Shown: in pieces, positions 23,650 to 33,652 of the stretch | Layout of the letters: each line of letters starts with the position of its first letter | How positions within the stretch are numbered: position 1 is the stretch's first letter | From: Dryococelus australis | Lineage: Eukaryota > Arthropoda > Insecta > Phasmatodea > Phasmatidae | NCBI GenBank assembly: GCA_029891345.1 | Contig: CM057009.1 | Span: forward strand, 92,675,416-92,739,415 | Direction of reading: 5' to 3' | DNA: 64,000 bases | Made by a program: the position numbers and the translations under genes | Notes under the pieces: model-generated | The model's database searches: none | What the model saw: the letters and a program-made list of their open reading frames with translations, nothing else | Told to the model about the DNA's origin: nothing

Positions 23650-24012
23650 TAACATAGCTTATCAGTATAAGCTTCTCAACTTGTCCAATACAACCAACAT
23701 GATAATAGCCACGCCATCTTTGATGGTGGGGATGACGTCAGTGGCGAAGGTAATGTTGGCGGGCGAAGGCTTATTCTTCACACTAGGGAATCTGACGTTC
23801 CTATTCCTGGTCGACGAGTGCCGTGGTAGAGGTGGCGGAGCTGGGCAGCACGGTGTTGCACAGCGTCATGAACTTTGCGATTGGCTGCTGCATCGTCTCG
23901 GTGGCCATCACCGCCTCGTCCTCGGGGAACCTCGCGTTCACGTCACAAGTTGAGAAGCTTATACCGATTAGCTATGTTACGGTAGGAAAATTAACTTTTA
24001 TAAAGACAACAC
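23616..24012. mobile_element. MITE sharing the foldback element's ends
   Basis: Terminal inverted repeats of about 65 bp: 23618-23680 (TTGTCTTTATAAAAGTTATT ... AAGCTTCTCAACTTG) against 23946-24012 (CAAGTTGAGAAGCTTATACC ... TTTTATAAAGACAA). Its left end is the same arm that closes the large palindrome, so the two structures overlap and probably arose by nested insertion or foldback growth. The middle (about 23690-23945) is unusually GC-rich and open in one frame; see the separate finding. The right end is about 60 bp from the splice donor of dyl coding exon 2. Confidence 0.75.
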
Positions 24013-24070
24013 ATTTGTAAAATTTTACAGGGAAAGACGGGGAGAAGCGATATGAGGCTGGCCGAGCTAC

Positions 24071-24350
24071 CTTTCGAGAAGATCATGCCGTAGAAGGGCC
24101 GATCGAACTCGATGTTGACGCGCATGTGCGTCTTCTCGCACTGCACCTGCAGGTGCTTGATCTGAGGCATGTCTGGCGTGGCGAGCGGCCAGGGGTCGTC
24201 GGCGGCGGCGGCGGCAGCGAGTCCGGCGAGGGCGGCGGCGGGCGGCGGGCCGTACACCGGGGGCAGCGGCGGCGGCGGCAGGTGCGGCGCCCCGTACACG
24301 GCGCGGTGCTCCAGCGGCAGCGACGCCGAGTCCACGTCGCCGAGTACACC
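24071..24350 (-). CDS. dyl: Dusky-like ZP protein, coding exon 2
   Basis: Middle coding exon, residues 19-111 plus the first base of codon 112. The acceptor TTATTGTTACAG is just upstream of 24350 and the donor is AAAG|GTAGCT at 24071/24070. Phase 0 at entry and phase 1 at exit match the flanking exons. It encodes an Ala/Pro-rich, probably disordered stretch (PPPPLPPVYGPPPAAA, then a run of alanines, residues about 40-70) and the first part of the ZP domain: LQVQCEKTHMRVNIEFDRPF and YGMIFSK, with the first ZP Cys at residue 89. The exon is about 70 percent GC, in strong contrast to the AT-rich introns, so it could be missed or wrongly split by gene predictors. Confidence 0.92.
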
Positions 24351-24955
24351 CTGTAACAATAACATCGCTCGCTACTTAACTACACTCACAGCACACCAAC
24401 CACCGCACAACACTCTTAAAGGCGCCCATACAGTAAAAATACATACTTGGAACAGGTGCTCCTAAACATTGTGATTTCGAGGATCTCTCTGATACGCCGT
24501 ACATTTTTCCTGCCACCCACCCATTCCTTTAATACAAGCTAAGATAATATTGTATTTTATTCTATCTGTTTAACATTCACTAAACAAATAGTTACAGTCT
24601 ACAGTTTAGTTTACAACTAATTTGCAAAAAAAACTGCTTCATTCACGACACTAAGTTACACAGTTACAGCATAATTACAACATTTTTGTGGAAAGTAAAA
24701 TATACAAATTATATTTGCAGACGCCTGACTGTAAGCTCAAAGACCCAAAGGGGTCCACAGATAATAGTTTAGTAACTCCTGAGTCGAAAATGTAAGCATT
24801 AGAGAATTTTCCAATGCAAAGGCTTAAACATAGTACAACACAAGGAAGTTTCTACTGCTTACTGAGGTGTAAATATTTTGGAAGTTTAGTTAATCGCCAA
24901 AAAGCATATATTTCAAAGAAAATATTTAGAATTTTTATTTCATATTACACACTGC

Positions 24956-24957
<2 letters not shown>
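24351..24957 (-). other. 3' part of dyl intron 1, no further feature
   Basis: Intron 1 runs from GTAAGT at 30276-30271 to CAG at 24353-24351 (5,926 bp). This segment has no recognised element. Confidence 0.5.

Positions 24958-25008
<51 letters not shown>
24958..25008. repeat. TA dinucleotide microsatellite
   Basis: Perfect run of about 25 TA units in dyl intron 1. Confidence 0.95.
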
Positions 25009-25009
<1 letters not shown>

Positions 25010-25084
25010 TGAACTGTTATAACCCCAAAAACAATACATAAATAAAAACCTCTTTCCATTTTGATTGAATACAACGCACTCTAA

Positions 25085-25902
25085 GGCCCCGTCTACAATC
25101 GACATGGCACACACAACATGCATAGAATAAAGATGTAAAAACCTCTATTTGATATGGCAACGTCCACAACTAGCATTTGGAGTGACTTACATAGCGTTAT
25201 TTGCGTGACTTGGCGTTAAGATGGTCATCTATGAGTATCTTACGCCAAGTTATTAAAGCCGGCCAACGAGAATGTGAAACGTCATAAATACTGCTATAGC
25301 CAACTTATGCATATAGAAATTCTTGCGCTGCAAAAATTATTTCCTATTCGTTTGCACTTTCTAATTGGTTATAGGCCGTTCACGGTAAAATGAGCACTTT
25401 TGAAAGCCCTGCTTAAGATATTATTGCTTACACGTAGTGTTTTCTTCCGCCTTATGTAAAATTAACATTGCCATGGGCCGCATCAGTTTATTCATCCGTC
25501 GGTCAAGTGAAAATGTGAAATTATTGGAAAAATAAATATTGTATACAAATTTGCTCATTTTTACACTTCGATGCATAAAAAACACAGAAAGCGAGAATAA
25601 ATAATGTAAGTTATCACAAATGGTTATCTAACACTTTTATTCGACGTTAATATATGGAACTATTTTCCCCTCCATCTTTACCAACTTTACTGGGCACATG
25701 TTACTCACTGCGCCCGTTAAAATATATGCAGGAAGTGGCAGTGAATTTTTTTAAGGTTGTCTTTTGTTTTTAAAAGTGCTCACTTAATCGTGAACAGCCT
25801 TTAAAAGGGTTTTTTTTTCTTTCACGTTAACGCCGATTGTAGACAGGCGGATTCGCCTGCTATGCGTAATGTTATTTAAGCCAAGTCAATTGTGGACGGG
25901 GA
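25085..25902. mobile_element. Harbinger-like MITE H3, interrupted by an A-family MITE
   Basis: Left end GGCCCCGTCTACAATCGACA pairs as an inverted repeat with the right end around 25865-25902 (TCAATTGTGGACGGGGAC), and similarity continues for about 40 bp inward (ACAACATGCATAG against CTATGCGTAATGTT). TAA precedes the left end; the right flank is AAA, so the three-base duplication is imperfect. End sequence and probable TAA target resemble element H2 at 42994. The A-family copy at 25374-25800 lies inside it. An additional GATTGTAGACAGGCGG at about 25834-25849 suggests another internal end. Confidence 0.6.
25374..25800 (-). mobile_element. A-family MITE, copy A1
   Basis: Complete copy, GGCCGTTCACGGTAAAATGA to ATCGTGAACAGCCT, in the reverse of the orientation that starts ...TTTTGAAATCAACC. 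Internal landmarks: AAAGCCCTGCTTAAGAT, ATGTAAAATTAACATTGCCA and ATATATGCAGG. Flanks fit a TA duplication. Non-coding. Confidence 0.88.
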
Positions 25903-27006
25903 CAAAGATGCGCTTCTATTGGTTGAACTTAAGCAGTAAAGTCGTTATTGTGTCCGCTGAATTTTGGTTGCTTACTGCTTACTTTCAAATATTTTTATAT
26001 TGAAAACCCCCTAACGAGAGGACGTTATCTCATTCATACATTTGCAAAAGTAGGATCTACAGTAACGCAAACTTAAGAACACAGAGTAAATTACAAATGT
26101 TCACTGTGCTATGTTGGCAGACAAGGCTCATGAGGTCGGCAATCTGTATTATATTTTTATTTTACGACTAGCCCACCTTTCTCTGGGCAATATTATTGAT
26201 TGTGTCGTTCATCTGCAGATAATTCACATCACGAATGTATTTCAGGGAATAAAAGTCATAATCATGGAGATGAGAGACAATTCTATAGACGTATTAAATA
26301 CATAGGGTATGAAATGATACTAGTGAAGCCACTTAGAAAAAGAATAGTGTTCTAATGGCAAAAAAAATTGAAAATAAATGTAATGAAGCACGTTAAAATG
26401 TACTACATCCAATTTAGGGTTACTTCACACTTTTCTGAAGCCCTCCTAAAAATCAATTTCCAGGAAATTCCTCCCGCCTCATGCAAACCAAGCTTAGCTA
26501 AGTCTAGAAAATTGCCCCAAAGAACAACGAACCGAATTCGCGCGTACTCAGTTGTAATAATATTTTGCATGATCACAATTTCTTACTAAGCGCTACATGC
26601 ACAAATGTTTTCTCGCTGATTTTATTCGTGGTTATTATAAATTAAATATATCATAGTTCATAAATAAAATGCGGGTAAAACTTCAATTTAACAAAAAAAT
26701 AAGGTACTTTTAGGTGGACAGCGGTATAAAGCGCTTGTGATATTTAAGAAATAACTAATCACATTATAAATGGGATGATTTCTCTAAGGTTTGATTCAGA
26801 AGGTGTGAAGGAACCGCGCAAAGAGTATAAGTAACGGGCAGGGATTTTCGATTCCAAAGGTGTTTCGACAGGGCTTAGTTAACCACAGTCAGTCACACTT
26901 TATACTGGCAAGCTAATCGCGTGGCGGCCCACACACCGAACCAAACCTGCAGTTGAACTTAACAACGGCACGTACGTGCACAGCCATGCCCTGCCCTGGA
27001 TTCTAA
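25903..27006. other. dyl intron 1, no feature recognised
   Basis: AT-rich intronic DNA. No exon-like frame, terminal repeat or RNA gene was seen. Confidence 0.45.
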
Positions 27007-27230
27007 GCCGTGCACTCTAAAAGTGAGCACTTTTGAAACTAACCTTAAAAAAAGATGTCACTACCCCTGCCTGCATATATTTTAACGGGTGAACTAAGTG
27101 ACATGCGCGCATTAAAATTGGCAACGGTGAATAGAAAATAGTTTCGCATCTTAACGTCGAATAAAAAGTGTCACGCAAGTAGATCTTAAGCAGGGCTTTC
27201 AAAATGTGCTCATTTTACCGTGAACAGCCT
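27007..27230 (+). mobile_element. A-family MITE, copy A2, internally deleted
   Basis: Left half TGAGCACTTTTGAAACTAACC ... TAACGTCGAATAAAAAGTG joins directly to AAGTAGATCTTAAGCAGGGC ... TTACCGTGAACAGCCTATA. About 200 bp of the central part seen in other copies is missing. Confidence 0.85.
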
Positions 27231-27737
27231 ATACAGAGAAATGCTCCTCAAAATGTTGACGAATACGCGTTATTGAGGGGGGGGGGGGGAACACAGCATT
27301 CCACACTTATTCGCATGCATCGTAGGATATTAAATAAATTACTAACACGCCTTATAATGATACTGTAATATGTCTCAGAAATTACCAGCGCTTTCACTTA
27401 TTATTGCTCTTTTACAGTAACTGAAATTTTATTTAAATTCTGTAAACTGTTTTTCACCTCGTACACGTTTGCTGGCGTTCTGTTACACTGTACCGTTGAA
27501 AATTTCCGCATATTTACGAACACTTTTACGGAGATGTACAGTAAGTGTACGGAAACGCAATCCGCAAAGACGGAAAACGGAGATGAGCTCCGTGAATACA
27601 ATATACGAAAATTCTCCATATTTCCTATTCGCTGTGGGCTCCGGTAACGAACAATGTCGAGTCCACGTGAAGCTGTCTTTGCCAATGTAACCAGAAAATT
27701 AGTTTCTACGCCAGTCACGGTATCACCGCCACTTAAA
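27231..27737. other. dyl intron 1, no gene
   Basis: Contains a G-run at 27277-27289. Short open frames here carry no recognised motif. Confidence 0.45.
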
Positions 27738-28144
27738 GGCTGTTCAAGGCAAAGTGAGCACTTTTGAAATCAACCTTTGAAAAATGTCGCTGCCCGTACC
27801 TGCATATATTTTAACGAGCACACTGGCTGTAAAGTTGGCAACGACGAAGAGAAAGTAGTTCCACGGGTTAACGTTAAACTACAAATGTTAAGTAAACATT
27901 TGTGAATACTGAAATTGTTTATTTTACTTTTGGTATTTTTAAATACATATAAGTGTAAGAACGAAAACATTAGTAAAATATTTACTTTTCTAAAAAGTTT
28001 AACAGTTGCCTTGACCGACGCCCGAATAAGGTGATCAAGCCCATGGTATGGTTAATTGTACATATGGTGCAAGAACACAGAGTATGTATACAAGTAGATC
28101 ACAAGCAGGTATTTCAAAAGTGCTTATTTCACCGTGAAAAGCCT
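27738..28144 (+). mobile_element. A-family MITE, copy A3
   Basis: Near complete, GGCTGTTCAAGGCAAAGTGA to TTCACCGTGAAAAGCCTA. It contains GTACATATGGTGCAAGAAC near 28059-28077, which is the undisturbed form of the site into which copy A9 is inserted in copy A8. Confidence 0.88.
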
Positions 28145-29464
28145 ACAGACATATTTGATCAAACACAACGTATAGCATCAAGCGTCTGTAACATTTAGCA
28201 GCACTTAAAACTACACAAACCCTAATAGACACTAAAAAAAGTAGCTGAAGTCGTTAAATCAGATACCACAATTTCGCCTGCGATGGTACAAGAAGTTCGC
28301 AGGTGAACGGTTATAAAAGCAGGACGTACATAAAACTAACGAGAAAATTTATGCAAATGTTGCGTGACTTCACGGCAATTTCTGTGAATTTTACGGAGAG
28401 TCCGTTTTTGAAAAGTAACGTGTCCGTAATTTTACGGAAAGTTTACGAAGAAATCTGTAGAATTTTTAAACCAGCACTTTTCCGTAAAATGAGTGATAAT
28501 TTTTATGACAGTGTGCACAGTGGCTGTATATCCGTATGCTTTGGCATTATTACATTTTTTTCCCCTTCAACAAAATAGATTTCGGCATCTCGTAAAGCTA
28601 CTAATAGTACATAATAACAGTAATTGCATTCCTGCGGACACTTCGAAAAATGCGAACTGACGGGTCTGCGCCACTGGTTTATCTGGGAAGGGACGTTAAG
28701 AAGTAGTCGCCAGAGGAAAAATATGACGTTCGCAGGTTTTGAATTTACTTTCTCCGAGTGCCTTGCTATAGAAACAGATTCATTCTTGAATAGTTCGCCA
28801 TTTATTATCGTATTTTAGTAAAAAATAATGATGCTAGTACGAAGTCCATATTAACTCCCGGCTAATCAAGAGAGATTATAAGAGTTAAGCCAAATAGCAT
28901 GCGTTTATATATTTCTCATGCATTTTGTACGTATTTTCACTGCAATCTTAAAAATGAGTATTTTAAAAGGAAAATAGCACAGCCTGTAAAAGTTCAAAGT
29001 TCTGCTCAAATTTTTGACAGCATTAAGGCGCTGGTCGCCTGAAAATCTCACCCAGAAAATGAGCTTCAGTGAAGAGGCGAGGGTGGGCGATCAGTTCTTC
29101 GAACGAGCAGCGCTATACCTTATTGTTATCCAACAAGAGAAATCCCAGCAGACGATGCGGGTCCCACATGTTTTGCAAGCAACATTTCCATATGGGTCGC
29201 AACAGCCCAGACATTTGGTTTCACTTTTCTGACTTCCGCGTGCGGGCTGGGATAGTGCCTAACCCCGTCGGTTCAGCGCAACCCTCGTCAACAGGCGAGC
29301 TACAGGAAGTTCGAATATCTTGCCCTCTTTTATATCAACCAAACAGCAAATCAATCTAAAATCCACAGTGGGCAAACATAAGTGTTAACGTGCACAGTAA
29401 AAAGTGTGTGTACGCATTACAAACATTTTTTAATTAGAAACTAGCTGTGTGCGACACAAGTATG
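28145..29464. other. dyl intron 1, no gene recognised
   Basis: Mostly AT-rich. TTTTACGGA and TTCCGTAAAAT motifs recur at about 28390-28490 and resemble pieces near 27530-27580, hinting at a decayed repeat. Open frames of up to about 95 codons show no family motif or splice context. Confidence 0.4.
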
Positions 29465-29700
29465 GGCTATTCACGGTAAAGTGAGGATTTTTTTTAAGGC
29501 CCTTCCAAATTTTTCCTCGCAGCCAATTTTCGTCTTTCCCCCACTTTTTAATATCAACATTGCCATGTGACTGATAAATGTGGTACATATTTTCACCACT
29601 CTCAAAAAGGTAGTGTCTGAGTCTACAATGAAACATACTTATTAGTGGCTATTGGCTGGTGGAAGAGCCTTAAAAAGTGCTCTCTTTACCGCGATCAGCC
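29465..29700 (-). mobile_element. A-family MITE, copy A4, short and diverged
   Basis: Ends GGCTATTCACGGTAAAGTGA and TCTTTACCGCGATCAGCCTA match the family; only about 236 bp remain, including ATCAACATTGCCATG. Confidence 0.7.
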
Positions 29701-29830
29701 TACAAAATAATGTACCTTTACAATATAGTAATTTAAGAACACCAAAAGAATTTTTCTGTTTCTCCATTGACTACCATAAACTTGAAGTCTGCAGTACTTG
29801 TTTGTTAAAGTTCAACATTAGTTTTACACA

Positions 29831-30118
29831 GGGGGCAGCGGTGGCGCAGTGGCTAGTGCGCTCGCCTCCCACCACGGCGATCCGGGTGCGATCCTGGCGG
29901 GTTCACTCCCGGATTTTCGCATGTGGGAATTGTGCTGGACGATGCCGCTTGCGGGCGGGTTTTCTCGGGGCACTTCCGTTGAATTCCAGCACCTCTACAT
30001 CCTAGGGTCTCATTTCATGTCATGTCCGGGGATGATGGGCACCTACGGGTCCCGGCTGGAAAGCCCGTCACTCGGAGAGTGTTGCCTCGCCATGGGTTCA
30101 CTCCCCACTCGAGTTTTC
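29831..30118 (+). mobile_element. tRNA-derived SINE in dyl intron 1
   Basis: Head GGGGGCAGCGGTGGCGCAGT with A-box-like TGGCGCAGTGGCTAGTG and B-box-like GGGTGCGATCC, then GGATTTTCGCATGTGGGAAT and GGCGGGTTTTCTCGG, shared with the SINE at 12242-12486. The tail differs (GGGTTCACTCCCCACTCGAG). Flanking AG(T/A)TTTACACA at 29820-29830 and 30119-30129 looks like an 11-bp target duplication with one mismatch. It lies about 150 bp downstream of the dyl exon 1 donor, on the opposite strand to the gene. Confidence 0.85.
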
Positions 30119-30276
30119 AGATTTACACATTTGCTCTAGTCTTCTGGTAGAGTTGCAGAAATAATCTTGACAATTGGTTCCCAAAGAATTGTTTGTAAAA
30201 AAAAGTACAAATTTAGGGAAGAGACATGTAAAAAAACACGTGAATGTGGCGATTTACTGATGCATGCGAAACTTAC

Positions 30277-30330
30277 TTGAATAAGTGCGGCCGGCAGCCA
30301 TAGGGTCAGGAGTAGCATAGACCTCCCCAT
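30277..30330 (-). CDS. dyl: Dusky-like ZP protein, coding exon 1 (signal peptide)
   Basis: Codes for MGRSMLLLTLWLPAALIQ, a typical signal peptide: basic start, hydrophobic core, cleavage expected near Ala-Ala-Leu-Ile-Gln/Gly. The donor CAA|GTAAGT at 30277/30276 is a consensus site in phase 0, joining to Gly-Val-Leu-Gly of exon 2. I chose the ATG at 30330-30328 because the hydrophobic core follows at once; the frame upstream (KSGDSSSLRRI) is open back to the acceptor, so a start in an earlier exon cannot be excluded. The downstream ATG four codons on (MLLLTLW) is an alternative. The signal peptide targets the protein to the secretory pathway and apical membrane. Confidence 0.88.
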
Positions 30331-30363
30331 GATTCTACGCAGCGATGAGGAGTCTCCAGATTT
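30331..30363 (-). other. dyl: 5' UTR part of dyl exon and its 3' splice site
   Basis: On the minus strand a strong pyrimidine tract (CTTTTTTTTTTTCCACAG) ends at 30364, so the exon that carries the start codon begins at 30363. The 33 bases to the ATG are most simply 5' UTR. This implies at least one non-coding exon and the promoter further upstream (above 30363), position unknown. Confidence 0.75.
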
Positions 30364-30457
30364 CTGTGGAAAAAAAAAAGGAAGCTGCAATTAGACTCCT
30401 GGTAATTCGGCCAACAGGTACCTACACTGTTGTTTACGCTCACAAATATAGTACAAG

Positions 30458-30805
30458 TCTGATCATGATACAGTGAGCACTTTTGAAATCAACCTTAGAA
30501 AAAAACAAAGTTGGTAACGATGGGTTTAAAGTAGTTCCATATCTTAACGCCGAATAAAAAGTGTCAGCTAACCATTTGTGATAACTTAAATTATTTCTTT
30601 CGCTTTCTGTTTTTTTTTTTTAATGCCTCGAAGTGTAAAAATGAGCAGAGTTGCAAAACATTTTATTTTGTAACTTGACCAACGCATGAATAAAGTGAAG
30701 AGGCCCATGGAAATGTTAATTTTGCCCAAGGCGGAAGAATACACAATGTGCATACAAGTAGATCTTAAACAGGGCTTTCAAGTGCTCATTTTAACGTGAA
30801 CAGCG
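30458..30805 (+). mobile_element. A-family MITE, copy A5
   Basis: Left end altered (CTGATCATGATACAGTGAGC) and a deletion follows TTTTGAAATCAACCTTAG, but the rest is typical: GTTGGTAACGATGG, TTAACGCCGAATAAAAAGTG, AAGGCGGAAGAATACACAAT, and the right end AACGTGAACAGCGTATA. Confidence 0.8.
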
Positions 30806-30811
30806 TATATA

Positions 30812-31865
30812 GGCAGTTCACGGTTAAGTGAGCGCATCTGAAAGCCATACTTGGGATCTAGTTTTTTTCTTCTCATGTGGTATCTATCAGACGTGTGTAT
30901 GATTAACATTTCCACGGGACATCTCACTTTATTCATGCATCTTCCAAATTGAAACGGTGGAATTAATAGGGAAATAAATGTTTTAAGGCAGGGTATAAAA
31001 CTACCCGTCGCGTCCATCCGTCCGTCAATGGCGTGGCCAACAGCCAATCAGAGATGGCCATTAATTCTAACCGTCCGTCAAAAGCTTGGCAAGCTTTAAC
31101 TTTTGACGGACGAACGGATGAAATTACAGCCTTCTGAACTTGCACGTTTTGTTACTCGTTCATCCCGAGTTCTTTACGAGGCTGCGTAGTATGTGCAGTG
31201 TTTTGGTTTGGCTGTCTTTTGTTTTCATGTGCTTGTTGTTTATGTAGCTTTAAAATGAAATTATGTAACATTATTCCTGAAAGTTAATTGATAATTGCGT
31301 TTGGAAACACGACCTCATTTTGTGCAATAGTAAAAATAATAAATCCATGCTTTATATGCAGTTTATACATTTTTTTACATCGATTAATTTCCGTTATGTA
31401 CGTGTGTGCATTTTGGGTACTTAAAAACACAATATTGCCAAAAATTTTCATTTTATATGGAGAATTGTTTCCTATTTGTAAACAGTTTTCTTTTTATTAG
31501 TTTGCAACAATGGACTTACGACAGACGTACTAGGTTCGGCTGTAAATCTCTTGGCTGGGAGACGGATGAATGTATGACGGGCGGGCGGATGACGGACAAA
31601 CGCGACGGGCTATTGAAAATTCTGCCTAATAATGCGGAAATTCATGCTCTAAAGTGTGTAAAACAAGGAACACTTCACTTGCCATAAATTTACGTATCAC
31701 ACTCTTAATACAACGTCCAGTCTTAAAAGTGTTTTTTTTAGTAATCCACTGCCTATATAATTGGGAGACTGCATTCGAGTGTTTGCTGTATCATGCATGT
31801 AGTTACGAGCAATTATGTTTTTAAGAGTTTGATTTCAATAGTGTTCACTTCACCGTGAACAGCCT
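30812..31865 (-). mobile_element. A-family MITE, copy A6, split by a Harbinger-like MITE
   Basis: Left part GGCAGTTCACGGTTAAGTGA to 30986 and right part 31627 to CACCGTGAACAGCCT belong together; about 640 bp of H1 lies between. TATA before the left end and TTA after the right end fit a TA duplication. It follows A5 by only 6 bp, so the two are arranged nearly in tandem, in opposite orientation. Confidence 0.7.
30987..31626. mobile_element. Harbinger-like MITE H1 with TAA duplication
   Basis: Inverted ends: GGCAGGGTATAAAACTACCC then GTCGCGTCCATCCGTCCGTC on the left, and on the right GATGACGGACAAACGCGACG followed by GGCTATTGAAAATTCTGCC. TAA flanks both ends (30984-30986 and 31627-31629), the three-base target duplication known for PIF/Harbinger elements. 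An inner hairpin, CCGTCCGTCAAAAGC against ACTTTTGACGGACG, lies at about 31069-31118. Non-coding. Confidence 0.8.
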
Positions 31866-32689
31866 TTAGTCACTCTTCATTCATGTTCTTGAACACACAT
31901 TATAACTTTTATGCGATAGACGATGGTCTGTTTTCATCTGCCTGAAGAAATGCAACGTGATTTTTACAGCATATTCATCCGCTGTGGCAAGTTTACGAAT
32001 ACACGTGTAATCTACGTTGCTGTGCAAAGAAATTTCTCAATTCTTGTATCTATACTTACTTTGGATGTGATCGTAGTTAACACAATACAGAATATTCTAA
32101 TACTGTAAAACACTACAGTATATTCGTGGCAGTTACAGTGTGACAGAATCTACTACACTTCAAAACAGTGCCTGCAATAAAAATGTCTGAAAAAATAACA
32201 TTGATTTACAAAGATTTTATTGAAAGGTCATGGAAAGTAGGAAATGTTGGACAATAAACAGTGTTATAAATGTAACACGTGGTATCATGATTTTTTCTTG
32301 TTGTTCCAATAGGCCTAAAGTAAATTTGAAACGCTTAGGGAATGTTTCACAAATTACAGGTATTTGAAATCACGCAGATTACTTCATATTCAGTCATTTC
32401 GTGCACACAGGCTAATCACGCACTTAACTAAACGAACGAACAGTTGTCCGGGAAATTATAACGTCATTTGCCTGGAATAGGCTACCACTTGGTAAAACTG
32501 CCGCATTGCATGAGACCGGGAGATAACACACGGTCAATCCTGAATGAGACTTGTCGGAACACGCTCGGTAATAAAAACCGCAAACCAACCGTAAAAAAAG
32601 ATCGAAGCAATACCGACACTATGGCCAACAATTTGACCTCCTGAATATTTGCTAATTTGTGTTTATTACAACCTGTTCGAGGTTAATAA
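31866..32689. other. No feature recognised
   Basis: AT-rich upstream flank of dyl, without a supported gene or repeat. Confidence 0.45.
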
Positions 32690-33072
32690 CTATAAGCAAC
32701 ACTGTGATCAACATTTCAAAAAGAAAAATCCCCGTAACTCCATGTATGTATTTCAACGGCTACACGGTCTGGCGTGATTACAGTGTTGAAAAAGTAGTTC
32801 CAAAACTCTTAAGTCGTATAAAACGTGTAATAATGAAATCAGTTGGACATTGAATTTGCTTTGTTTAGTTTCTGTTTGTTTCATGCACAAAAAAAAGAGC
32901 GTGCATAGGTCTTTCAGTAACGTATTCATGTTCCTAACAATTCCACAGTTCCACCTTATCGACGTATGACTGTCGTGACAAGGTCCAAGGCAAAGTTGAT
33001 TGTTTTAGATATGGCGGAAAGATACAAACCCCAGGGAAAAGTTGACTGCAGGCAGGGCTTTCAAAAACACTA
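32690..33072 (+). mobile_element. A-family MITE, copy A7, degenerate
   Basis: Retains GATCAACATTTCAAAAAGAA, AAGTAGTTCCAAAACTCTTAA, CCTAACAATTCCACAGTTCC, ATGGCGGAAAGATACAAA and GCAGGGCTTTCAAAA in family order. Both ends have decayed, so the limits are approximate. Confidence 0.6.
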
Positions 33073-33652
33073 GACTAACCACCGACAGCCCCCAGGTTAA
33101 AAAAATTATACGTGAACTCAAAATTTCAACTAACCTCGTTAAGCGGTTTAAAAAACACAAAGTCTGCATGTTTTCTAAACTCATACTAAAGTATTTACGT
33201 ATCAACTTTTCACTGACCTTACAAGTTAACCAAAAATAGCCTCTCTCCAATTACGCAAAGGCGTAAAATGATGTCGGCTGTCAGGAATTTGATTCCCAAT
33301 GTGGGGAAAATTTGTTTAGTATGATAACACATTCAGTCCCAGTTTACACAACTCTGTGAATAATGCTTATGAAGACTATTTCTGCCTGTACTGCATACTG
33401 CGAGACTGAGTGGCAAATATGACCTCATTGTGGAGAACTGATTCGTAAACCGTGTTAGTGGCTTAGGTCATGACTGGTGCATATTACTACAGTCGAACAC
33501 GAAGCCCATTGGGCGTGACAACGGAACAAGTGTTGTTTTGACTCAAGCACAGCACGCATGATACTTTTATGTTTTGTTTTCAGCACCTGTAAGCGTAAAC
33601 TAAATAGGGCCTAAAAGCGATAGGGTACGCATCTATGGACAAACGCATTAAA
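33073..33652. other. No feature recognised
   Basis: A B-box-like GGAATTTGATTCCC lies at about 33282-33295, possibly a SINE scrap; otherwise nothing. Confidence 0.35.

Noticed and set aside
23681..24020. Possible P4-ATPase-like peptide on the minus strand (MTLCNTVLP)
   Set aside because: The resemblance is short and the frame stops at once; it lies inside a MITE. Kept only as an unidentified insert.
24083..24465. Long alternative frames over dyl exon 2
   Set aside because: Explained by the high GC of the real exon; only the minus-strand frame with conserved ZP residues fits both splice sites.
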